From Paraburkholderia phytofirmans OLGA172 (GTDB taxonomy: Bacteria; Pseudomonadota; Gammaproteobacteria; Burkholderiales; Burkholderiaceae): DNA of 64,000 nt. Below are positions 27,624-36,095 of the stretch, one piece after another (the first letter of the stretch is position 1; each line of letters starts with the position of its first letter). The DNA is taken from positions 1 through 64,000 of the forward strand of contig NZ_CP014581.1 of assembly GCF_001634365.1 (NCBI RefSeq). The letters are read 5' to 3'. Position numbers and translations under genes: made by a program. The notes below the pieces were generated by a model. It was not told where the DNA came from and did not search any database. It was given only the letters and a program-made list of their open reading frames with translations.

Positions 27624-28154
27624 GACGCCGGCCGAGTGCCGGCGTTGGTGTTTCCGGTACCGCCGCAGCCATCCAGCCGTGACGCGGCACCTCGCGCGCC
27701 AGGCTGCGCCCGTCACGCAAGCTGACGGCCTCGCGTCCCGGTGAACACGCACTCCCGCTCTTGGGGCCGCGCCGCGTCCCGCGGACTTGCCCCGGCGCGT
27801 GCCATCCCCACCAGCCTCGCTGCCTGCAGCTCGGTGAGCGCGCTCGCCGCGCGGGGCGTTTCGCTTCGTCGTGCAGCAGCTCTCAGTGCCGAAACCCCGT
27901 CCCCCTCGTTCGCCGTCCTTTTCTCGCGATCGTAGCCACGTCCTGCGCTGCGTCAAGGCGCGCGGGGCCGTGTCAGTCGCTGCGCTCCATCCCGCCCCAC
28001 ACCCCGCGCTTGAATCCTTGACCCAGCTCCGTCCGCGTCTCCTTTGATCGCGGGACGACGAACTCAGGGGAACGGCGGCAACGGCGAGAGACGCCGCCGA
28101 CTCAGCAGAAACATCTTTTACGCCGGGACTTCGGAATCTAGGGGCCCGGTCAGC
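27624..28154 (+). repeat. R element, copy R8
   Basis: Main subtype. Domain C here reads TTGGGGC...GCCCC, restoring the pairing that TTGGGAC breaks in its sisters and matching R10 and R13. It ends 34 nt before the TTG start at 28189. Confidence 0.92.
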
Positions 28155-28188
28155 ACAAACCGCACCACCAACGACAAGGGGAAATGCC

Positions 28189-28542
28189 TTGGTAGAAAGC
28201 ATCGAAGTCGGACCCGGCCCATGCGACGAAGAGTCAGCGGACATCGGCAAGGCCGATTTCCCGGAACGAAATCGGGCCGAGTGCAAGGCGTTCATCAATC
28301 TGATCAAACGCGTGCTCGGTGAGCCGCCCGAGGGGGCATTGCTCTATACCAAGAGCAACCACGGCCACGACTACGGCACCTATCGCGAGGTCGCGGTGAA
28401 GATCACGGCGACCAACCCGGATGACCGCGAGGCAGCGTATGAGTACGCATATCGGTGCGAAGGCAACTCGCCGACCGCATGGGATGACGAAGCCCGAGCC
28501 GAACTCGCGCAAGCCGGTTTTCCGGCCAGTGTGGAGGCCTGA
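28189..28542 (+). CDS. Hypothetical acidic protein (TTG start)
   Basis: A 117-residue protein. The start must be TTG 28189: AAGGGGA lies at the right distance, whereas the ATG just before it (in AAATGCC) meets a stop after two codons. Acidic, with Tyr-rich AAYEYAYRCEGNSPTAWDDE. No family recognised. Confidence 0.65.
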   Translation: MVESIEVGPGPCDEESADIGKADFPERNRAECKAFINLIKRVLGEPPEGALLYTKSNHGHDYGTYREVAVKITATNPDDREAAYEYAYRCEGNSPTAWDDEARAELAQAGFPASVEA

Positions 28543-28545
28543 GCC

Positions 28546-28737
28546 ATGTTTCATACCATCGGCTACAAGGGACACTACATTCACCTGTCCTACGTCGATC
28601 GCGTCGAGAAGATCGAGGCGCAGATCGTTGACGCGTCCGGCGGATTCGTCCTGAAAAGTCGCCGGACGCTGATCGGCGCCAAACGCGCTATCACGCACCA
28701 TATTCAGGCGAGCGGGACGCCCGCCCACTGCCGTTAG
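28546..28737 (+). CDS. Small hypothetical protein
   Basis: A 63-residue basic protein, 3 bp after the previous stop. It begins MFHTIGYKGHYIHLSYVDRV and looks beta-rich with a helical, basic C-terminus. No family recognised. Confidence 0.6.
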   Translation: MFHTIGYKGHYIHLSYVDRVEKIEAQIVDASGGFVLKSRRTLIGAKRAITHHIQASGTPAHCR

Positions 28738-28746
28738 GGGAACGCT

Positions 28747-29118
28747 ATGCGCTTCAAACGGCAGGAACGGTATGAGTTTCGCGACACTGGCCGCAAACGC
28801 GCTGCATTCGCGCGCAAGCAGCGCAAAGAGCGGGAGGCGCTCCCGCTTTTCGCGGACCAGATCGAGGCAGAGCAAATCACCGTTGATGAGGAGATGGAGC
28901 AGCGTCAACAGCAATGGGCGCGTCAGACGGTTACAGAACGAGCCAGACGCGCGGAGGATTGGCGCAGGGGACGCAAGCGGGTACGCGAGTATCCGGAACC
29001 CGTCCGCCGTGCATTGCTCGCCTATTGGCAGCAATGCAAGTGGCCAGCGGATCCGAGCTACTTCCTGTCAATGCTCCACATGTACGATAACAATCGCCTG
29101 TCGATACAGGTAGCGTGA
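28747..29118 (+). CDS. Arg/Glu-rich hypothetical protein
   Basis: A 123-residue protein, very rich in Arg, Lys, Glu and Gln over residues 1-80 (KRAAFARKQRKEREALPLF), probably a long helix or coiled coil. The more globular C-terminus contains AYWQQCKWPADPSYFLSML. ATG 28747 follows AGGGGAACG. It closes the R8 set; the terminator stem starts within its last codons. Confidence 0.65.
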   Translation: MRFKRQERYEFRDTGRKRAAFARKQRKEREALPLFADQIEAEQITVDEEMEQRQQQWARQTVTERARRAEDWRRGRKRVREYPEPVRRALLAYWQQCKWPADPSYFLSMLHMYDNNRLSIQVA

Positions 29119-29141
29119 GGCTACAGATATCCTCACGCTAC
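29110..29141 (+). terminator. Hairpin closing the R8 gene set
   Basis: GTAGCGTGAGG (29110-29120) pairs perfectly with CCTCACGCTAC (29131-29141) around a 10-nt loop and overlaps the end of the gene. No T-run follows, but the R9 leading hairpin comes 19 bp later. Confidence 0.65.
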
Positions 29142-29159
29142 AGATGGCGTTACGCATCC

Positions 29160-29691
29160 GACGCCGGCCGAGTGCCGGCGATTCTGTTTCCGGTACCGCT
29201 ACAGCGATCCAGCCGTGACGCGGCACCTCGCGCGCCAGGCTGCGCCCGTCACGCAAGCTGACGACCTCGCGTCCCGGTGAACATGCACCCCCGCTCTTGG
29301 GACTGCGCCGCGTCCCGCGGACTTGCCCCGGCGCGTGCCATCCCCTCCAGCCTCGCTGCCTGCAGCTCGGTGAGCGCGCTCGCCGCGCGGGGCGTTTCGC
29401 TTCGTCGTGCAGCAGCTCTCTGTGCCGAAACCCCGTCCCCCTCGTTCGCCGTCCTTTTCTCGCGATCGTAGCCACGTCCTGCGCTGCGTCAAGGCGCGCG
29501 GGGCCGTGTCAGTCGCTATCGCTCCATCCCGCCCCACACCCCGCGCTTGAATCCTTGACCCAGCTCCGTCCGCGTCTCCTTTGATCGCGGGACGACGAAC
29601 TCAGGGGAACGGCGGCAACGGCGAGAGACGCCGCCGACTCAGCAGAAACATCTTTTACGCCGGGACTTCGGAATCTAGGGGCCCGGTCAGC
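29160..29691 (+). repeat. R element, copy R9 (reference copy)
   Basis: Clean main-subtype copy, about 530 bp. Order: ACGCCGGC hairpin; domain B CCGTGACGCG/CGCGTCCCGG; domain C; core GCGCTCGCCGCGCGG; helix E arm 1 (29431-29466); helix F GTCAAGG/CCTTGAC with CGCGGGG/CCCCGCG; helix E arm 2 (29583-29614); hairpin GGCGGC/GCCGCC; 3' hairpin CCGGG/CCCGG with the 3' signature. It ends 25 nt before ATG 29717. Confidence 0.93.
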
Positions 29692-29716
29692 TTTGAACCG
29701 CCAACAGGAGGCAATG

Positions 29717-29992
29717 ATGGTCAAGGAGGGGCGCTCCATCGCAAAGGCTATCGCAGCAGGCAACTATCACCAGATCACGGTGTACAGCACAACCGAATGC
29801 GGAACGCGACGCATCGTGCGCCATTACGATCCGCCCGCTTGCGAATCATTGGACGAGGTTGTTTCGTGCTATCGCGGTCTGTTCGGGACATTGGCCGAAG
29901 GCTTCACCGCAGAAGGTAGTCGCATTGCCGGTGGCTCGATTGGAGGCCGCTTTATTCAGGATGTTTGCGACGTGACGGAGCGCCTTCGATAG
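29717..29992 (+). CDS. Small hypothetical protein
   Basis: A 91-residue protein, first after R9. AGGAGG at 29706-29711 is five bases from ATG 29717 and only two from ATG 29714, so 29717 is preferred. Mixed alpha/beta with three cysteines. No family recognised. Confidence 0.65.
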   Translation: MVKEGRSIAKAIAAGNYHQITVYSTTECGTRRIVRHYDPPACESLDEVVSCYRGLFGTLAEGFTAEGSRIAGGSIGGRFIQDVCDVTERLR

Positions 29993-30059
29993 GGCTGTCA
30001 CGCCGTGGATTGCAGTTGGTTTGCCGTTGCATCATTTCCATCACACAGGGGGCATCATC

Positions 30060-30446
30060 ATGAAATCGCTTTTTCTCGCTATCGCAGTAGCAATGCTTTG
30101 CGCAGGTTGCGCAACGAGCGTCGGCAACGTCGCCATGAAGGAACAGAGCGCGGAGAGTATCAACGCGCAGATCACCGAAGGCAAGACGACCAAGGCCGAG
30201 ATTCAAAGCACGCTCGGATCGCCGTCCAAGGTCAGTTTCAACGAAATGGGCGTTGAACAGTGGACGTACGAGTATGCCCGCTCGACCCCGAAGGCAATCA
30301 ACTTTGTACCGATTGTCTCGGCCTTCGCACGCGGCGCAGACGTTCACAAAAAGCAATTGCTGATCTTGTTTGACGACGCTGGCCGCGTGAAGAAATTCAC
30401 GTTCTCCGACTCGGTGGACGAGTTGAAGGCGGGATTGCTCGGATGA
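30060..30446 (+). CDS. BamE/SmpA-like lipoprotein
   Basis: A 128-residue lipoprotein. The signal is MKSLFLAIAVAMLCAGC with the lipobox cysteine at residue 17. The mature part has TKAEIQSTLGSPSKVSF, EQWTYEY and LLILFDDAGRVKKFTFS, the pattern of the small two-helix, three-strand SmpA/OmlA (BamE-like) fold. ATG 30060; the upstream in-frame start is less likely because the signal would be buried. It probably sits in the outer membrane; a role in mating or exclusion is only a guess. Confidence 0.8.
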   Translation: MKSLFLAIAVAMLCAGCATSVGNVAMKEQSAESINAQITEGKTTKAEIQSTLGSPSKVSFNEMGVEQWTYEYARSTPKAINFVPIVSAFARGADVHKKQLLILFDDAGRVKKFTFSDSVDELKAGLLG

Positions 30447-30497
30447 CCAGAAATCACGGCGGGCGAGGGTGCAGCGCCCGCCAAACCTGAAAGGAGA

Positions 30498-30971
30498 ATG
30501 ATGAAACCAGCCGAAGTGAAAGGCCTTGCGAAGACGCTAGGCGGACCCGAAATGTCCGATATCGCGCCCGGTGTGCCGGTGGCAGTGCAAACCGCTGCGG
30601 GGTGGATGCCCTACGTTGTGGGAGCCGAGGGCGCGCTAAAGCCCGTTGGCGATGAACCGATGCCGACCAGTGCGGCAGCGCACGCATGCGCAATTGAGTT
30701 TTGCGCCAAGCGCTTCGCCGAGGTTCTGGCCGACTGGCTAACCCCAGCGGAGCAGGCAGTAGTGGTCGAGCGAAACAGAAGCCAGATGGACCCGCTAATT
30801 TGTCACTCCCACGACTTCTGCGACGCCAATATGGCGATGCTTGACGCGCTCCAGAGCGTCGGAATCATTAGCGAGACGTTTTCGAGCTTGCCCGAAGAAG
30901 CAATGATCCTTTGGTGTGCTGCGTGGGATGAAGCGAAGCGTAGCGGGTTCTATTTTGAGATTGCGGGCTGA
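30498..30971 (+). CDS. Hypothetical protein
   Basis: A 157-residue protein. ATG 30498 follows AAAGGAGAATG. An N-terminal beta-like domain (AAGWMPYVVGAEGALKPVG) is followed by a helical region with several Cys and Trp. A G+C hairpin (GGCGGGC/GCCCGCC, 30459-30483) separates it from the lipoprotein gene. No family recognised. Confidence 0.65.
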   Translation: MMKPAEVKGLAKTLGGPEMSDIAPGVPVAVQTAAGWMPYVVGAEGALKPVGDEPMPTSAAAHACAIEFCAKRFAEVLADWLTPAEQAVVVERNRSQMDPLICHSHDFCDANMAMLDALQSVGIISETFSSLPEEAMILWCAAWDEAKRSGFYFEIAG

Positions 30972-31012
30972 GACTCGCCCTCGACCTGGCGGTTACTGAA
31001 ACGGAGCAAACC

Positions 31013-31207
31013 TTGCAACTCGATACCCAGCGCATCCAGACCCGCAACCCCTTGGGGATCTTAGTCGTCTCGTTTAACGTCCTGCGCGACGGAATAGTGG
31101 TCGACAACGTCCCCACGCAAAGTCTTGCCTTCGAGCGCATGGATGCCATTTGGGCCAAACGCCCGGAATCCGAGAAGGTTGCCGAACAGCTTTACTCCGG
31201 CGACTAA
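31013..31207 (+). CDS. Small hypothetical protein (TTG start)
   Basis: A 64-residue protein starting at TTG 31013, with ACGGAG about seven bases upstream. The beta-like N-terminus includes GILVVSFNVLRDGIVVDNV. Last gene of the R9 set. No family recognised. Confidence 0.5.
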   Translation: MQLDTQRIQTRNPLGILVVSFNVLRDGIVVDNVPTQSLAFERMDAIWAKRPESEKVAEQLYSGD

Positions 31208-31239
31208 TCCCAGCATGACAGGGCACGCAGCGTCGCGCG

Positions 31240-31726
31240 CCCGCAGCTATCGTGCCGGGGCGCGGCACCTTGCGTTCCTGTCTGACGCCAGGCACGCAAG
31301 CCGCCCACATCCGCGCCCCGGAATCTCGAGACGCCCGCTCTTGGGGCTACGCCGCTCCGCGGTCTTGCCCCGGCGCGTGCCATCCCCTCCAGCTTCGCCG
31401 CCTGCAGCGGCTCAGTGAGCGCGCTCGCCGCGCGGGGCGTTTTCCCTCGCGACATACCTGCCTGCCGAAATCCCCGTCCCCTGTGTTCCCGTCCTTTTCG
31501 CGACAGTAGCTGCTCGCGCTTGCCGGTCAAGGCGGGCGTGACCGTGTTGTCGCTTCGCGACTGCCCGCACCACCTCCCGCCCTTGAATCCTTGACCGTCG
31601 CACGCTTCGCGCTCCTTTTGTCGCGGGACGATGAACTCAGGGGAACGGCGGCAGCTTCGGAAGGAAGCCGTCGACTCTGGAAAACAACTTAGGCCGGGAC
31701 TTCAGAATCTTGGGGCCCGGCGGTCC
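31240..31726 (+). repeat. R element, divergent copy R10
   Basis: Divergent copy. Domain B is perfect and different in sequence: CCGGGGCGCGG pairs with CCGCGCCCCGG, against CCGGGACGCG/CGCGTCCCGG elsewhere. The inner stem keeps CTTGCG/CGCAAG. Helix F carries GGCGGG/CCCGCC instead of CGCGGGG/CCCCGCG. The 3' end is ATCTTGGGGCCCGGCGGTCCC, lacking the usual GTCAGC. It ends 40 nt before ATG 31767. Confidence 0.88.
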
Positions 31727-31766
31727 CACTCAACCCGTAACACCTATCTTTTCTAAAGGAACCGCT

Positions 31767-34064
31767 ATGGAAACCGTGAACGCCCAAGATGCCAACGTGA
31801 ACGCAACGGACAATGCGCCCGCAGTTGAACTGCCGAACGCGCTAAGCGCAGGGTCCGGAATCGAGATGATTCCCCTCCGGTTGCTGGTCGCGTCGCCGTA
31901 CAACCAGCGCCAGAAACCGCGCACCGAGGCGACCATCTTGCAGTTCGCGGACAACATCAGGGCGGTCGGTCTGCTGCAGAATCTCGTCGTTCATCCGATG
32001 AAGAAGCGCGCGAAGAAGGAACAGACCTACGGCGTGGACGCTGGCGAGACGCGTCGCCTCGGTCTGTTGGTGAATGTCGAGCGCGGGGATATCACGCTCG
32101 ATCATCTGGTCCCTTGCAAGAAGATTTCGGAAGCGGACGCTATCCTCGCCAGCGCCACCGAGAATGACCTGCGCAAGCCCCCGCATCCGGCGGATCAGTT
32201 CATCGCCTACAAAGCTCTCACGGACCAAGGCCGCAGTCCCGAATTCATCGCGGCGGTGTTCAAGGTCACGCCGAAAACTGTGGCCGGTCATCTGAAACTG
32301 GCGAGCGTATCGCCAAAGCTGTTCGACCTCTTCGCGGACGACGAAATGGAGCTTGAACAGATTCAAGCGCTTGCGATGACCGACGATCATGAGACACAGG
32401 AAGCTGTGTGGTTTGGCGCTCAGAGCGATTGGGCGCGTAACCCCCGCGAACTGCGCGCCCGTCTTAAAGGCGACAAGCTGTCGCTGAATGACCGCATGGT
32501 GCGCTTCGTTACAGTCGAGGCGTATGAAGCCGCAGGCGGCATGGTCGAACGCGATCTCTTTTCGGAGAACGACGAAGGTTTCATTCTGAACCGCGACGTG
32601 TTGATGCGCGTCTTTGATCAACGAGTCGCCAGCGAAGTCAAAACCATCGAGGCCGAAGGCTGGGCTTGGGTCGAATCGCGCCCGAAGTTCGACTACGACG
32701 AGCATAACCAGTTCACGCAACTGTACGCCCAACCGGCCCCACTGAACCCGGAGCAACAGCAACACTTCGACGCGCTGCAAAAGCGCTACGACGAAGTCAC
32801 GGACGCGCTCCAGGCGCATTACGACGTGGACGAAGGGGAGGACGGACATCTGAGCGACGAGGCCGTTGAAGCGCTCGAAGCTGAGGACAACAAGCTGGCT
32901 TGCGAAATCGCCGAAATCGAGGAACGCGAAGGTGAATTCACGCCCGCACAGATGCAGGTCAGCGGCGCTATCGTCTACGTGAGCCATAACGGTGGCCTCA
33001 CTGTGCATCGTGGCCTTGTTCGCCGCGAAGATCGCGAGGAAGCGCGCACGATGATGCAGGACAGCGGTGTCGAGCTTCCACGCAGCATGACGAAGAAGGA
33101 AAAGGGTGTTCACTCGGAAAAGCTTGTCCTGAATCTGACCGCTCACCGCACGGCAGCGGTCCAGTCGGCACTCGCGATGAACCCGAATGTTGCGCTTGTC
33201 ACCATCGTGCATAAGCTTGCGCTCGATTTCCTCTATACCGGCTATATCGACGGTGCGAGCGTTGTTCAGGTCAGCAGCAGGGAAGCGTTTAACGATATGA
33301 GCCGTGCCGCCCCCGAACTGGAGCAGAACGAGCACGCGCGCGGACTGCGCGAATACGTGCAGACGTGGCGCAAGCTCCTGCCCGCGAATCCGAACGAGCT
33401 TTTCGGGTGGCTCCTTGAGCAGCCGCAAGATCGCCTCCTGAACGTTCTATCGGTCTGCACCGCGCTGAGCATCAACGGCGTGAGCCGCAACGACGCCCCC
33501 AATGCGGTCAACGCAATTGCCGGTGCGCTTGACCTAAACCTGTCGGCCTACTGGCAACCGACCCGCGAGAGCTATCTGAACCATGTGTCGAAGGATCGCA
33601 TCGTCGCCGTGGTCAGCGGGGTGGTCTCGGCGGAAGAAGGCAAACGACTCGCCAAGATGAAGAAGGGCGAAGCAGCGGAAGCTGCCGAAAAGTTGCTCGC
33701 TGGCAAGAACTGGTTGCCCGAATTCATGTCCGCAGCCGAAGTGCATCAGGTCCGCTATTACGCCAACGACGCGGACGATGATATGGACGAAACAGATGAC
33801 GAACAGGGCGGCGACGCAAGCGGAACAGAGCTTGCCGATCACGTGGAAGCTGCGGAAGGCGAAACGTCCCACGTCAGCGACAACGCCGAGCCGTGGCACT
33901 TCCCGAAGGCGGCAGACTTCGCCCCACAGGGCGATGACGTAGACGCGGCACCGAAAAACGTCGTGCGCGCCATCGGCACCGCACCCGCTCTCAACCCTGC
34001 CGCAGCCTGGCCGTTCCCGCCGACCAACCCCGCCACATTCAAGGCAGTCCAGCAAGCAGCCTGA
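31767..34064 (+). CDS. Large ParB-like nuclease/partition-fold protein
   Basis: A 765-residue protein with a ParB/Srx N-terminal domain: EMIPLRLLVASPYNQRQKPR near 40-60 is the start, then YGVDAGETRRLGLLVNVERG in place of the usual GERR box, and SATENDLRKPPHPADQFIAY with a following helix-turn-helix-like segment. The long remainder is unknown, with an acidic segment near 665-690 (DDDMDETDDEQGGDASG). ATG 31767 follows AAAGGAACC. Such large ParB-like proteins are common on mobile elements and differ from partition ParB (1722-3092). It is the only gene of the R10 set, closed by a strong terminator. Confidence 0.8.
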   Translation: METVNAQDANVNATDNAPAVELPNALSAGSGIEMIPLRLLVASPYNQRQKPRTEATILQFADNIRAVGLLQNLVVHPMKKRAKKEQTYGVDAGETRRLGLLVNVERGDITLDHLVPCKKISEADAILASATENDLRKPPHPADQFIAYKALTDQGRSPEFIAAVFKVTPKTVAGHLKLASVSPKLFDLFADDEMELEQIQALAMTDDHETQEAVWFGAQSDWARNPRELRARLKGDKLSLNDRMVRFVTVEAYEAAGGMVERDLFSENDEGFILNRDVLMRVFDQRVASEVKTIEAEGWAWVESRPKFDYDEHNQFTQLYAQPAPLNPEQQQHFDALQKRYDEVTDALQAHYDVDEGEDGHLSDEAVEALEAEDNKLACEIAEIEEREGEFTPAQMQVSGAIVYVSHNGGLTVHRGLVRREDREEARTMMQDSGVELPRSMTKKEKGVHSEKLVLNLTAHRTAAVQSALAMNPNVALVTIVHKLALDFLYTGYIDGASVVQVSSREAFNDMSRAAPELEQNEHARGLREYVQTWRKLLPANPNELFGWLLEQPQDRLLNVLSVCTALSINGVSRNDAPNAVNAIAGALDLNLSAYWQPTRESYLNHVSKDRIVAVVSGVVSAEEGKRLAKMKKGEAAEAAEKLLAGKNWLPEFMSAAEVHQVRYYANDADDDMDETDDEQGGDASGTELADHVEAAEGETSHVSDNAEPWHFPKAADFAPQGDDVDAAPKNVVRAIGTAPALNPAAAWPFPPTNPATFKAVQQAA

Positions 34065-34101
34065 TACCGACTCTCTCCCCTCGGGTCTTCGGACCCTTTA
34101 G

Positions 34102-34127
34102 CCCCGCTTCGCAGCGGGGTTTTTTTT
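34102..34127 (+). terminator. Intrinsic terminator after the large ParB-like gene
   Basis: CCCCGC (34102-34107) pairs with GCGGGG (34114-34119), followed by eight T (34120-34127). Confidence 0.92.
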
Positions 34128-34366
34128 CGCCTCAATGCAGGGACGTGGTTCCCGGGTTCGTCACGCCCGAAGTGCGCCGCGGCTTTCCTCCGGTACGCGC
34201 CTGCCGGCGCTACACACCGTCGGAAAGCCGCGGCGGGAATGGGAATCGGCTTTGCCGACCGAAGGGGGAACCCCGTACCGGTTCCCCCTTGGAACCCCTT
34301 CCCCCGGCCTGTCAACGATTGCGAAATATAAATTGTAGTCAGTCCGCGAAGTGATTAAAATATAGA

Positions 34367-34390
34367 TGTCTGTTCGCCAGCGAACAGACA
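34367..34390. promoter_or_regulatory. Perfect 11-bp dyad, possible operator
   Basis: TGTCTGTTCGC (34367-34377), CA, GCGAACAGACA (34380-34390), 32 bp before the start at 34422 and just after an A+T-rich TATAGA-like -10 segment. Its position suits an operator; no T-run follows on the plus strand, so it is not a terminator. Confidence 0.55.
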
Positions 34391-34421
34391 AAAAAGAAAA
34401 CCACACGAAGAAAGCCCGAGG

Positions 34422-34742
34422 ATGACCAACCTCTCCGCAACAAGAAACGAACCGACGCGCGCAGCAATCACCGCTATCGCGGTGACGCGCGCGCGTCGCA
34501 TCGGTGCTTCATCCGTGAACTATGTGCAGAGCATTCGCACGACTCTGCCAAAGACGTTCCGATTGCGCGCGCTTCGCTCCCCCTGTCGAGATACAGGGGG
34601 CGATATGGATCATGTGCAGCAGAACGTAGGCTTTGTTGTCCCACAGAATGCTAATCGCATGACTCTGCCGCACGATCCTTCATTCGCTGAACTGCGTTCT
34701 GTTCCAGCCCGTTCCAGGACCGTGTTTCTGCCGACTGCCTGA
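34422..34742 (+). CDS. Hypothetical protein
   Basis: A 106-residue basic protein from ATG 34422. Composition is Arg/Thr/Ala-rich and repetitive (TRAAITAIAVTRARRIG), so the coding call is uncertain. Support comes from its place after a promoter-like region and 9 bp before the membrane-protein gene. This gene pair is the one unit of the array not preceded by an R element. Confidence 0.4.
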   Translation: MTNLSATRNEPTRAAITAIAVTRARRIGASSVNYVQSIRTTLPKTFRLRALRSPCRDTGGDMDHVQQNVGFVVPQNANRMTLPHDPSFAELRSVPARSRTVFLPTA

Positions 34743-34751
34743 CTTTTGCCA

Positions 34752-35183
34752 ATGCTCAGTTCGATCGTATTTGCTTTCCTTGCCGGACGTCTTTCGACAC
34801 AGACTGAGCCATCGCCCGCAGTCGTGAAAGTAGCGTGGCGCCGAGTGCCCCGGTCCGTCGTTCTCGAACTGTTCGTCTGGTCACTCGTGGCTCTTTCGTC
34901 CGGCGCGCTAATCTGGATCGTTGCGCCGTTTGTGGTTGCTGTCGTCCATTTTTTTAGTCCGGTGCTCGCTTCGCATCTGAACTTTGTTGCACCACAGGGA
35001 TGCTCGGTCGCACAAGGCAACTGGTTCTTGATCAAGCGTGTGATGCTTGGCTATCTTGCGTTGTCTTTGATTTGTTTTGTTGTATTTGCATGCTGGTTTG
35101 CTGCTGCACGCCGGTTTGAATCGAGGTCCGGAAAAATATTGCCGCGCTGGTCAGTGATCCTTGATGAATCGGAACATGACTGA
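34752..35183 (+). CDS. Small membrane protein with two transmembrane segments
   Basis: A 143-residue protein with an N-terminal hydrophobic stretch (SIVFAFLAGRL), a clear membrane helix near 55-78 (VWSLVALSSGALIWIVAPFV) and another near 108-127 (GYLALSLICFVVFACWFAAA). ATG 34752 (TTG 34746 also in frame) lacks a strong ribosome binding site. Function unknown; a surface or mating-related role is possible. Confidence 0.6.
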   Translation: MLSSIVFAFLAGRLSTQTEPSPAVVKVAWRRVPRSVVLELFVWSLVALSSGALIWIVAPFVVAVVHFFSPVLASHLNFVAPQGCSVAQGNWFLIKRVMLGYLALSLICFVVFACWFAAARRFESRSGKILPRWSVILDESEHD

Positions 35184-35200
35184 CACGTCTTTTCCGGGGC

Positions 35201-35439
35201 GTCTTTGCGTTGCAAAGACCGGCTATGTTGCGCTACGCCCGCAAACAGCGCGGGCTAAGCGTCGAGCCTCCGCAGGAGTCTCGCCCCTCTCCCTGCGGTC
35301 GGGGCTGCCAGCGCCTCGCCGATCGGTCGCTACGCTCCCGAAAAGTCTCACCGTGCGACCGCTGTGCTTTGTTGTTGTTGTTGTCGTTGTTGTGCCTCGG
35401 AAGCAGTACCTTCGCCCCGCTCGCGCGGGGCTTTTTTTT
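35201..35439 (+). terminator. Hairpin, GTT microsatellite and intrinsic terminator before R11
   Basis: GTCTTTGC-GTT-GCAAAGAC (35201-35219) follows the stop codon. A (GTT)n-like run lies near 35368-35396. GCCCCGC (35414-35420) then pairs with GCGGGGC around TCGC, followed by eight T (35432-35439). This strong terminator sits at the 5' edge of R11, so R11 cannot depend on upstream transcription. Confidence 0.8.
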
Positions 35440-35794
35440 CGCTGCGCTCCTCGTTCTTCCGAACGCGCTGTTGAGTCGCGCCTGCAGCGCGAGAAGGCGC
35501 TCGCCGCGCGGCGCTTAGCCTCGGTCGATCTCCGTGCCGAAACCCCGCCCCCTGTTTCCCCGTCCACCACCGCGACAGTAGTCACGCCATCGCAGCGGTC
35601 AAGGCGCGCGGGGCCGTGTTGTCGCTGCGCGACTGCCCGCACCCACCCCGCGCTTGAATCCTTGACCGCTGCTCATGCGTGCCTCTTTTTGTCGCGGGAC
35701 GAGGAACTCAGGGGAACGGCGGCAGCTTCGAAAGGAGCCGCTTTCTCGGCAAAGCACGGTACGCCGGGACTCCGAATCTAGGGGCCCGGTCAGC
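35440..35794 (+). repeat. R element, copy R11 (lacks domain B)
   Basis: Short copy. It has the core (AAGGCGCTCGCCGCGCGGCG), helix E (CGTCC and CGCGAC with GTCGCGGGACG), helix F (GGTCAAGG 35597-35604 with CCTTGACC 35660-35667; CGCGGGG/CCCCGCG inside), the perfect inner hairpin GTCGC-TGC-GCGAC, GGCAGCTTCGAAAGGAGCC and the 3' signature. It begins right after the T-run of a terminator, which defines a natural 5' limit. It ends 19 nt before ATG 35814. Confidence 0.9.
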
Positions 35795-35813
35795 GCAAAA
35801 ACAGGGGGTAGTG

Positions 35814-36074
35814 ATGGATCAGCAGGCACTCGACAGCACAGAAGTCATCGTTCAGCACGACGGACCGGAATTCATTGTCCGGACCGAGTTTCGCACCGAA
35901 GTTCATGACGATGCAGACGCTGAAACCCAAACCCTTCTCTTTACGCTTTCCCGTGACGCCGATATCGAGGCGATCAAGCAGGCGTTGAGCATTTATCGGC
36001 GTGCGTTTCAGAAGGGTGTTGCTGAAGGTCGCCGCGCCAAGCTCGCGGAATTCCGCGTATGGCTTTCCGAATAA
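35814..36074 (+). CDS. Small hypothetical protein
   Basis: An 86-residue protein. ATG 35814 follows AGGGGGTAGTG. Acidic N-terminal half and basic C-terminal helix (IYRRAFQKGVAEGRRAKLAE). It precedes the primase gene by 21 bp. No family recognised. Confidence 0.65.
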   Translation: MDQQALDSTEVIVQHDGPEFIVRTEFRTEVHDDADAETQTLLFTLSRDADIEAIKQALSIYRRAFQKGVAEGRRAKLAEFRVWLSE

Positions 36075-36095
36075 CCTCACAGAGTCGAACCTGAC

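Larger units (their letters stand above)
34065..34421. other. Intergenic region with terminator and dyad
   Basis: 357 bp without a gene. It holds GGGTC-TTCG-GACCC, the terminator at 34102-34127, G+C-rich inverted stretches, then an A+T-rich segment (AAGTGATTAAAATATAGA) and a perfect dyad at 34367-34390. The last two look like a promoter and operator for the genes at 34422 and 34752. Confidence 0.6.

Noticed and set aside
35368..35396. GTT microsatellite as a phase-variation tract
   Set aside because: It lies between a stop codon and a terminator, outside any gene or promoter spacer, so length changes would have no clear target.
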